Shown here one piece after another: positions 6,940 through 12,909 of a stretch of 15,077 bases of DNA (position 1 is the first letter of the stretch; each line of letters starts with the position of its first letter). A model generated the notes under the pieces. That model was not told where the DNA came from. It was given only the letters and a program-made list of their open reading frames with translations, and searched no databases. Made by a program: the position numbers and the translations under genes. Origin of the DNA: Oscillospiraceae bacterium (GTDB lineage Bacteria; Bacillota; Clostridia; Oscillospirales; Ruminococcaceae); assembly GCA_900762805.1 (NCBI GenBank), contig CAAFHY010000251.1, positions 1-15,077 on the forward strand, given 5' to 3'.

Positions 6940-7902
6940 ATGCCACTTGTAACCTCTACCGAAATGTTCAAAAAGGCGTATGACGGCGGCTATGCCATCG
7001 GCGCTTTCAACGTCAACAACATGGAGATCGTTCAGGGCATCACCGAGGCCTGCCGCGAGGAAAAGGCCCCTGTCATCCTGCAGGTCTCCAAGGGCGCCCG
7101 CGCCTATGCCAACCACACCTACCTGCTCAAGCTGGTCGAGGCGGCCGTCATCGAATGCCCGGAGATCCCCATCGTGCTGCACCTTGATCACGGCCCCGAT
7201 TTCGAGACCTGCAAGAGCTGCATCGACGGCGGCTTCACCTCTGTCATGATCGACGGCTCGGCTCACAGCTTTGAGGATAATATCGAGCTGACCCGCAAGG
7301 TCGTAGAGTATGCCCATGCCCACGGCGTCGTTGTGGAGGGCGAGCTGGGAACGCTGGCCGGCATCGAGGACGAGGTCAGCCATGCCGTCGGCTCCTACAC
7401 CCGCCCGGAGGAGGTCGAGGAATTCGTCACCAAGACCGGCGTCGATTCGCTGGACATCGCCATCAGCACCAGCCACGGCGCTTACAAGTTCAAGCCGGAG
7501 CAGTGTACCCGCAATGCCGACGGCATCCTTGTCCCGCCGGCGCTGCGCTTCGACATTCTGGAGGAAGTCTCCCGCCGTCTGCCCGGCTTCCCCATCGTGC
7601 TTCACGGCTCTTCCTCCGTGCCGCAGAACTATGTCAAGATGATCAATGAGAACGGCGGCAAGATGCCCAACGCCATCGGCGTGCCGGAGGAGCAGCTGCG
7701 TGAGGCCTCCAAGCTGGCCGTCTGCAAGATCAACATTGATTCCGACCTGCGTCTGGCCATGACCGGCACCATCCGTCAGTTCTTCAATGAGCATCCCGAC
7801 AAGTTTGATCCGCGCGAGTACCTCAAGCCCGCCCGCGCCAACATCAAGGAGCTTGTCCGCCACAAGCTGGTCGATGTGCTCGGCTGCGCCGGCAAGGCGT
7901 AA
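6940..7902 (+). CDS. fba: Class II fructose-1,6-bisphosphate aldolase
   Basis: This is a zinc-dependent aldolase that reversibly splits fructose 1,6-bisphosphate into dihydroxyacetone phosphate and glyceraldehyde 3-phosphate, the central step of glycolysis and gluconeogenesis. The 320-aa product has the family signature HLDHG at residues 81-85 (catalytic Asp 83, zinc His 84), VEGELG at 132-137, the further zinc histidines His 179 (STSHGAYK) and His 212 (LHGSSS), and the phosphate-binding NIDSD at 255-259. The length is normal for this enzyme type. The related tagatose-bisphosphate aldolases cannot be fully excluded, but the sequence and its lone, strongly promoted setting favour the housekeeping enzyme. 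It ends before a strong hairpin at 7962-7994. Confidence 0.95.
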   Translation: MPLVTSTEMFKKAYDGGYAIGAFNVNNMEIVQGITEACREEKAPVILQVSKGARAYANHTYLLKLVEAAVIECPEIPIVLHLDHGPDFETCKSCIDGGFTSVMIDGSAHSFEDNIELTRKVVEYAHAHGVVVEGELGTLAGIEDEVSHAVGSYTRPEEVEEFVTKTGVDSLDIAISTSHGAYKFKPEQCTRNADGILVPPALRFDILEEVSRRLPGFPIVLHGSSSVPQNYVKMINENGGKMPNAIGVPEEQLREASKLAVCKINIDSDLRLAMTGTIRQFFNEHPDKFDPREYLKPARANIKELVRHKLVDVLGCAGKA

Positions 7903-7915
7903 GCAGCGCACAGCA

Positions 7916-7933
7916 GCCGGCTGAAGGGCCGGC
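7916..7933. repeat. Small GC hairpin after the aldolase gene
   Basis: GCCGGC at 7916-7921 and again at 7928-7933 can pair as a 6-bp stem around a 6-base loop. It lies between the aldolase stop and the larger terminator hairpin and may help protect the 3' end of the transcript. There is no T-tract. Confidence 0.35.
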
Positions 7934-7961
7934 GGCGCCGACAAATCGACAGTATTACCAT

Positions 7962-7997
7962 AAGCCCCGACGGCCGCACAGGCCGTCGGGGCTTGTT
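7962..7997 (+). terminator. Strong hairpin terminator after the aldolase gene
   Basis: A perfect 14-bp stem (7962-7975 with 7981-7994) surrounds the 5-base loop GCACA. Only a weak T-containing tail (GTTGAT) follows on the plus strand. It lies between convergent transcription units and may also limit minus-strand transcription coming from the gene at 8114-8634. The remaining bases to 8113 hold no supported gene. Confidence 0.75.
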
Positions 7998-8113
7998 GAT
8001 ATGCTGGGGAGCATGTTATGAAAAGAATATGGGTGCCGCGAGCGGGGGTTTCCCGCACGGCCGCGCTTGGGAGCGGACCCTGCCGCCGTGCCGGGGATAT
8101 CTGCCTGGGGCTT

Positions 8114-8634
8114 TCAGCCGAGGATGCGGTATTTTCCGATGATCGGCAGCTCCTTGGCGCGGCCGCCGGCGGCGTTGACGATGCCGATGACAGCCAGCAC
8201 GACGATGGCCAGCGTGGGGATAGCCAGCACAAAGCGAAGCAGCCAGTAAATGAGCTTCAGCAGGACGAGGCGCGAGAATACCCACATCAGCGCTTCATAG
8301 GCGATGGAATAGACTGCCCCGACGATCAGCAGCACCAGTCCCTGATTGGTGTGGAAGCGGGCGAAGCGGGACTCCTTGGCCGCGAACAGCGGGATAAGAC
8401 AGAGCAGGCCGAAGTAGGCCAGAATGGCCATGAGCTTATTGTTTCGAATGTCGTTTTCATCGAACTGATCCGTGGTGTCGGCCGTGTCGTTGATCTCGTT
8501 GAACGTCTCTTCAAATCCGTTCGGCGTGCTTTGGGCGTCGGGCTGCTTCTGGGCGGCGGTCACCGGCGCGCCGCAGGCGGGCAGAACTTTACACCGTCCG
8601 TTAATTCTTTTCCGCATTTGCTGCAAAATGCCAT
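8114..8634 (-). pseudogene. Zinc-ribbon, DUF4870/Tic20-like membrane protein with a one-base frameshift
   Basis: The true start is the ATG at 8632-8634, with GGAGG eleven bases upstream. It opens a zinc ribbon, MAFCSKCGKELTDGVKFCP, that should continue CGAPV. At 8579-8580 only two bases are present where the Pro codon needs three, so the frame shifts and stops a few codons later. The other frame continues PACGAPVTAA and runs to 8114. With one base restored the protein is 173 aa: a CX2C...CX2C ribbon, an acidic linker, then two or three membrane segments starting NKLMAILAYFGLLCLIPLF and including RFHTNQGLVLLIV, typical of DUF4870/Tic20-like proteins. It follows the gene at 8693-9070 by 58 bases. 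It is either a natural pseudogene or a sequencing error. Function is unknown. Confidence 0.75.
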
Positions 8635-8692
8635 GGTTGATGTTTCCTCCGAAAAAAATCTTTCTGTATTAGCGGCCCATGGCCGCCTTGCC

Positions 8693-9070
8693 TTACCGCG
8701 CCATCTGGCTGACATCGAAGAACCGGTCGGCCAGCTCGATCAGCGAGGTGCCACAGTAGCTCAGCACCAAACAGACGGCGGCGGTCAGCACGATGCCGAT
8801 CAGCGCCCAGATGAGGTAAGCGCGGGCGTGGTGCTTTTTGGTGCCGCTCTGCGAGGCAAAGGACATGATGAGGCAGACGGCCCAGCCGATGACCGGCAGA
8901 CCGTAGACCAGTGTCATCCAGAAGAAATAGCCGGTGCTGACGGCTTCCGCTCCGGCCGGCTGCGGGCTGCGGGGTGCGCTGCTTTCGGGCGGCGCAATAG
9001 CGCCGCATTCGGAACAGAATGCCGAGCCGCCGGGGATCTCCCGGCCGCAGCTGGTGCAATATCGTGCCAT
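8693..9070 (-). CDS. Zinc-ribbon membrane protein of unknown function (125 aa)
   Basis: An N-terminal zinc ribbon has Cys 5, 8, 19 and 22 (CTSCGREIPGGSAFCSECG). A short Pro/Ser/Ala-rich linker follows, then two hydrophobic segments at about 48-72 and 84-106 and a short tail. The architecture matches small clostridial zinc-ribbon membrane proteins with no assigned function. The ATG at 9068-9070 has GGAGAGG seven bases upstream. It is the first gene of a two-gene unit with the frameshifted relative downstream, driven by a clear promoter at 9149-9177. The ribbon would face the cytoplasm if the usual positive-inside rule holds; that is inference. Confidence 0.85.
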   Translation of the reverse strand: MARYCTSCGREIPGGSAFCSECGAIAPPESSAPRSPQPAGAEAVSTGYFFWMTLVYGLPVIGWAVCLIMSFASQSGTKKHHARAYLIWALIGIVLTAAVCLVLSYCGTSLIELADRFFDVSQMAR

Positions 9071-9148
9071 AATGACCTCTCCTTTTCATGCTTGATCCGG
9101 TACAGGCTTCTGCGCGGGGCGGCCTGCGTCTCTGCCGAGACCGCCTTT

Positions 9149-9177
9149 ATTATAGCACCTTTTTCTTCTCTGTACAA
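9149..9177 (-). promoter_or_regulatory. Strong promoter for the zinc-ribbon gene pair
   Basis: On the minus strand, -35 TTGTAC (9172-9177) is 17 bases from a perfect TATAAT (9149-9154) with an extended TGC. The start would be near 9142, leaving a leader of about 70 bases that contains a small GTCTC/GAGAC hairpin at 9128-9141. Confidence 0.75.
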
Positions 9178-9297
9178 GATGCCGCCCGTGCGGCGGGAAG
9201 TCTGCCGCTGATCCTTGCATGACGGGCTTCGGCGGCGCGGCGGGTCGGAAGCGGGATGACGGCTTTTATGTGTGCGCCAGCCGGACGGCTGTACTGT

Positions 9298-9329
9298 GCC
9301 CCCTGCGCCGCGCGGGCGGCACAGGGGGC
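9298..9329. terminator. Long GC hairpin after the gene at 9337-9768
   Basis: Fourteen bases (9298-9311) pair with 9316-9329 around the 4-base loop GCGG with a single mismatch. It starts eight bases beyond the stop of the minus-strand gene at 9337, so it is positioned as its transcript end. No T-tract follows on the minus strand, so it may need a factor or act as a 3' stabiliser. The rest of 9180-9336 shows no supported gene. Confidence 0.5.
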
Positions 9330-9336
9330 TGCATGC

Positions 9337-9768
9337 TCATGTTCTGGTTATGAATTTATGCCCGCATTTGGGGCAGGTGACCTCTATTTTACCGCGGTTT
9401 CGGGGGACGCGCAGCGTCTGCCCGCACTGCCGGCAGCGAAGGAAGCGGTGAGCCTTATCAGCCCGCCGCCGCGCCCGCTCGGCTGAACGGGCCTGCTGCC
9501 GGACGCGCAGGTTGACGAACCAGTCGCGCTCGCGGCGTCGGGCGTCGAGCTTCTTGGAGCACATACGAAAGACGGCGACCAGAAACGGAAGCCACGCGGC
9601 CGCCAGCAGCGGCCACCAGCGGAACAGCCGATAGACGATGAACAGCCCCAGCGAAAGGAGGGCCAGCGCAAGGCTCAGCTCGTCAAAGCCGTAGCGTCCC
9701 CGCATGAACAGACGCAGCCGGAAGGACAGCTTTTCAAAAAGTCTTTTCAAGGGAGTTCCCCGGCTCAA
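9337..9768 (-). CDS. Small membrane protein with C-terminal zinc ribbon (143 aa)
   Basis: Two hydrophobic segments (about 31-47 and 52-68) follow a basic N-terminus containing MRGRYGFDELS. Then comes a long Arg-rich region and a C-terminal zinc ribbon with Cys 112, 115, 132 and 135 (CRQCG...CPKCG) around a basic LRVPRNRGKIEVT segment. I recall this general layout from clostridial proteins of unknown function. The start is uncertain. A TTG at 9766-9768 overlaps the upstream stop as TTGA but has no clear ribosome binding site. A second TTG at 9748-9750 has a weak GGGGAA in front, and an ATG lies at 9703-9705. Coupling to the upstream gene makes the first TTG reasonable. Confidence 0.78.
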   Translation of the reverse strand: MSRGTPLKRLFEKLSFRLRLFMRGRYGFDELSLALALLSLGLFIVYRLFRWWPLLAAAWLPFLVAVFRMCSKKLDARRRERDWFVNLRVRQQARSAERARRRADKAHRFLRCRQCGQTLRVPRNRGKIEVTCPKCGHKFITRT

Positions 9769-10961
9769 TTGAGCGGTGTGCCGCCCTGCGCGGAGCCGGC
9801 GTCAGCCGGAGCGGCGGGAACGGTGTCGGCGCTGGCCGGCGTGCTTCCAACAGGTGACGGAGCGTTTACCGGTGCTGTGTTCACGGGCTGCACCGGCTGT
9901 GCGCTTTCAACAGGCTGCGGGACAGGCGACGGCGTGTTTACCGGCGCGGTGTACAGCGGCTGCACAGGGGCGCCCGCGGGGCTCTGGCTGAACGCCCGAT
10001 AGGCCGCCTTGTTCTGCGGGCCGTAGCCCACCATGATGTTCGGGCTGCGCTGTGCCAGCGTCATGAGCAGCCAGTCGATGGTGCCGTTGGGGTCGGTGCC
10101 GGGCATCGAGACAGCCGTCAGGTTCTTTCGGGTGTTGGTATTGAGGACGAGGGAAACGTCGGTCGGGATGAAATTGTAGCTTCTGCGACGGGCATAGGCC
10201 CAGACAATGTCTCCGATGGCGACGGCGACGCCGGTCTTTGAGATGAGGAAGTCGTTGGTCAGGCGGGCCTTGTCCTTGCCGATGACGAAGCTGTTTTCGC
10301 CCATCAGCTGGGCGGCGGCCAGCTCGGTCATCCCCAGCGCGTCAAGACGCTTGAGCGATTTGTTCCGCTGCGAAACGGGCGACAGGCCGGTCAGCAGGCA
10401 GATGAGGAGGCCCAGCCCGGAGACGGCTGCACCGAGGGTCCAGAAGGTGCTGGCCTTGGTGCCGGGTGTCTCGGTGGTGTCGAGCAGGTAAAGGCCGAAG
10501 TAGTCCGAGAAGGAGCCGGCAGGGAGATCGAACACCTCGCATACGGTGTCAGAGAAGTATTCGGGCACGCTTTCAACAACGCCGGACAGGCGCACCGTCG
10601 CCGGCATCGGCTCCTGGTCGTGACTCCACCAGTAGCTCTGCTCGTCGAGCGTTTCATAGACGGAGGGGCTGACGATCACAGCGTAGTAATAGAGCTCGCC
10701 GTCCTGCACGATGTAGTAGTATTCGCCGTCGATCCGGGTGATCCAGTCGCTGATGCCGGCGACATCGACCCAGCAGTAGGAGCCCTTTTCGCTGTCGGAC
10801 GGGAAAAATTCCGCTGGCTCGCCGTCCGAAAAGCCCAGGCTGACGACGATGCCTGCCAGCGTCACCAGCAGTGCCGCCGCCAGTATGATGCTCAGCACGA
10901 CCGCGGCGGTCGGGGGCGCCATATAGCGCTTGAGGGCGGTTTTGGCGTTCATGGTGTTCAT
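9765..10961 (-). CDS. Two-helix membrane protein with a repetitive Pro-rich tail, function unknown (398 aa)
   Basis: The product has a membrane segment at about 19-43, then an extracytoplasmic region to about 170 rich in Tyr, Asp and Glu. A second segment at 172-192 leads into a cytoplasmic region to about 324 containing LGMTELAAAQLMGENSF and WAYARRRSYNFIPTDVSLVL. It ends in a low-complexity tail built of TAPVNxPSPV-type units. A DUF6709-like family is possible from memory, but I cannot verify it. The ATG at 10959-10961 has GAGG seven bases upstream and is preceded by a good promoter. The open frame extends 53 codons further but crosses the promoter. It is coupled to the 9337-9768 gene. Confidence 0.85.
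   Translation of the reverse strand: MNTMNAKTALKRYMAPPTAAVVLSIILAAALLVTLAGIVVSLGFSDGEPAEFFPSDSEKGSYCWVDVAGISDWITRIDGEYYYIVQDGELYYYAVIVSPSVYETLDEQSYWWSHDQEPMPATVRLSGVVESVPEYFSDTVCEVFDLPAGSFSDYFGLYLLDTTETPGTKASTFWTLGAAVSGLGLLICLLTGLSPVSQRNKSLKRLDALGMTELAAAQLMGENSFVIGKDKARLTNDFLISKTGVAVAIGDIVWAYARRRSYNFIPTDVSLVLNTNTRKNLTAVSMPGTDPNGTIDWLLMTLAQRSPNIMVGYGPQNKAAYRAFSQSPAGAPVQPLYTAPVNTPSPVPQPVESAQPVQPVNTAPVNAPSPVGSTPASADTVPAAPADAGSAQGGTPLN
9851..9965. repeat. Imperfect direct repeat in the tail of the 398-aa membrane protein
   Basis: Two 43-base units, 9851-9893 and 9923-9965, start 72 bases apart and share GTTTACCGG and GGCTGCAC blocks. They encode the TAPVNTPSPV and TAPVNAPSPV units of the Pro-rich tail. 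Such tails often vary in copy number by slippage. Confidence 0.65.
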
Positions 10962-11022
10962 GCAATTCCTCTTTTCTGCTTTTCTGCCCGAAGCAGTCGG
11001 ACAAAGCGTTGATTTCGGTTGA

Positions 11023-11051
11023 ATTATATCACATATGTCACAGGGCCGCAA
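11023..11051 (-). promoter_or_regulatory. Promoter for the 398-aa membrane protein gene
   Basis: On the minus strand, -35 TTGCGG (11046-11051) is 17 bases from TATAAT (11023-11028) with an extended TGA. An 8-base palindrome, ACATATGT (11031-11038), lies in the spacer. A 6-bp CCGGCC/GGCCGG hairpin (11052-11069) abuts the -35. Confidence 0.65.
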
Positions 11052-11105
11052 CCGGCCTTTGGGGGCCGGCCGGCGCAAAAAGAAGAAAAATGTTGTCAAA
11101 AGGCA

Positions 11106-11133
11106 TTGGCAGACGCGCAACTTGTGCTATAAT
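11106..11133 (+). promoter_or_regulatory. Promoter for the dockerin/cohesin gene pair
   Basis: -35 TTGGCA (11106-11111) is 16 bases from a perfect TATAAT (11128-11133) with an extended TGC. The start would fall near 11140. The leader contains CCCCAAAACGGGG (11153-11165), a 4-bp hairpin directly before the AGGAG ribosome binding site at 11170-11174. Confidence 0.75.
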
Positions 11134-11181
11134 ATCAAAATAGAGAGATTATCCCCAAAACGGGGCGAGAGGAGAAACGAT

Positions 11182-12891
11182 ATGCCGGAACGTAAACGAA
11201 CCGCCTGCCTGACGGCGCTCTGCCTGCTGGCGGCGCTGTTGGCGGTGCTGCTGCCGGCCTTCGCCGCGGACGACGAACAGCCGCAGCGGCTGGCGACCGT
11301 CAACTATTCTGCCGGCGTCAATCTCCGGGAGGGCCCCGGCACCGGCTACAGCAGCCTGCGCATCCTGCCCAGCGGCACCATGCTGAATATCCTTGGGGAG
11401 GCCCGGAACGGCAGCACCGTGTGGTACCGCGTTTCACTCTACGACGATCCGGCCGTGACCGGCTATGTACACAGCGGCTATGTCATCGTGTCGGAGTTCA
11501 ACATCGACCCCGGCGATGAGGACGCCGATTTTGAGGCCTATCTTGAGGAGCAGGGCTTTCCCGAAAGCTACCGCACCGGCCTGCGGCTGCTGCACGCGCT
11601 CTACCCCGAATGGGTGTTCGAGGCGGTGCATACCGGCCTGGAATGGAAGACGGTGCTGGAAAAGGAATCGGCCGTCGGCCGCAATCTCGTGCCGCGCAGC
11701 AGCAACCCGCTGTGGATCAACCGGTCGGACGTTGATAAGGACGGCAACCAGATCGGGCGCGACGGCTACAACTGGGTGGCGGCCTCGCCTGAAATCATCG
11801 CCTACTACCTTGACCCGCGCAACTTCTTTACCGTCTCCTACATATTCCAGTTCGAGACGCTCTCGTTTGACGAGGATGTACAGGTGCCGTCGGGTACGCA
11901 GAACATCCTTGCCGGCACCTTTATGGACGGCGCCACGGTGACCCACGAGGGCATCTCGTACACCTACGCCGAGATTTTCCAGCTTGCCGGGCAAAGCTCC
12001 GGTATTTCGCCCTACCATCTGGCCTCGCGCGCCCGGCAGGAGCAGGGCACCGGCGGCACACAGCTTTCCTTCGGCAGCGTGCCCGGCTATGAGGGCTACT
12101 ACAACTTCTTCAATATCAACGCCTACACCTCCTCGCTGGCCTCGGCCACTGTCAATGGGGCCATCCACGCCAAAAACCAGGGGTGGACCGACCCGTATCT
12201 TTCCATTGTGGGCGGCTCGGCCTTTATCGGGCGGGCCTATATCGCCCGCGGGCAGGACACGCTCTATTTCCAGAAATTCAATGTCGTCAACACGGCCGAC
12301 GGCCTTTTTTCGCACCAGTATATGACCAACGTCATGGCGCCGGCCTCGGAGGCCGGCTCGCTGCGCGCCGCCTACACCGACCTGCACACGCCCATTTCGT
12401 TCAAGATCCCCGTCTATCTCGATATGCCGGAGGAGGCCGTCAAGCAGCCGACCGAGCAGACCGTTCCCACCCTCACGGCTGACGGCTACACCCTCAGCGA
12501 CAGCTATATCCTCGGTGTGCCGCTGGGCGGGCTGACGGCCGATGTGCTGCCGCATTTTTCGGCGGCCAACGGCGGGAGCGTCGAGGTGCGCACGGCTGAG
12601 GACGCTGTCAAGACCGACGGCGTCATCGCCACCGGCGACAAGCTGACGGTGCTGTATGCGGGCGGCACCGTCTGGCGCGAATACACCTTTGTTGTCAAGG
12701 GGGATGTCAACGGCGACGGCGCCGTTACCATCCTTGACCTTCTGCAGGTGCAGAAGCACCTGCTCGATGTCAGCTACCTTTCGGACGCGCGGATGCAGGC
12801 GGCCGAGCTCAATGGGGACGGGCGGCTGACGATACTGGATCTGCTGAGGATGCAGAAGCACCTGCTGGGTATACAGCTGATCGGGGTCTGA
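11182..12891 (+). CDS. Secreted SH3 / glucosaminidase-like / dockerin protein
   Basis: The 569-aa product begins with a signal peptide (basic start, hydrophobic core to about 25, AFA-A site near 28-29). An SH3_3-type domain follows at about 37-104 (VNLREGPGTGYSSLRILPSG). The middle region, about 115-400, resembles N-acetylglucosaminidases of the LytG/GH73 group: ASPEIIAYYLDPRNF, then HLASRARQEQG (Glu 287 is a candidate catalytic acid) and GYYNFFNINAY. A small beta-rich module spans about 428-505. Residues 507-562 are a type I-like dockerin with two calcium loops, DVNGDGAVTILD and ELNGDGRLTILD. It should cleave cell-wall glycan outside the cell and dock to a cohesin. The ATG at 11182 has AGGAG seven bases upstream. 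The cohesin gene starts 18 bases after its stop. Confidence 0.9.
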   Translation: MPERKRTACLTALCLLAALLAVLLPAFAADDEQPQRLATVNYSAGVNLREGPGTGYSSLRILPSGTMLNILGEARNGSTVWYRVSLYDDPAVTGYVHSGYVIVSEFNIDPGDEDADFEAYLEEQGFPESYRTGLRLLHALYPEWVFEAVHTGLEWKTVLEKESAVGRNLVPRSSNPLWINRSDVDKDGNQIGRDGYNWVAASPEIIAYYLDPRNFFTVSYIFQFETLSFDEDVQVPSGTQNILAGTFMDGATVTHEGISYTYAEIFQLAGQSSGISPYHLASRARQEQGTGGTQLSFGSVPGYEGYYNFFNINAYTSSLASATVNGAIHAKNQGWTDPYLSIVGGSAFIGRAYIARGQDTLYFQKFNVVNTADGLFSHQYMTNVMAPASEAGSLRAAYTDLHTPISFKIPVYLDMPEEAVKQPTEQTVPTLTADGYTLSDSYILGVPLGGLTADVLPHFSAANGGSVEVRTAEDAVKTDGVIATGDKLTVLYAGGTVWREYTFVVKGDVNGDGAVTILDLLQVQKHLLDVSYLSDARMQAAELNGDGRLTILDLLRMQKHLLGIQLIGV

Positions 12892-12909
12892 CGCCCGGTG
12901 GAGAGACCT

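Noticed and set aside
6934..8232. A 432-codon frame antisense to the aldolase
   Set aside because: No recognisable motif and complete overlap with a conserved glycolytic gene with promoter and terminator.
8018..9211. A plus-strand 397-codon frame after the aldolase terminator, with GGGGAG before its ATG
   Set aside because: It has an acceptable ribosome binding site, but the translation is compositionally random and lies antisense to two zinc-ribbon genes with strong domain evidence.
11093..11098. TTGTCA as the -35 of the dockerin gene promoter
   Set aside because: It is 29 bases from the -10. TTGGCA at 11106-11111 has proper spacing.
11434..12861. A 475-codon open frame antisense to the dockerin gene
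   Set aside because: Low-complexity Val/Gly/Arg/Ala composition, no ribosome binding site and complete overlap with a clearly real gene.
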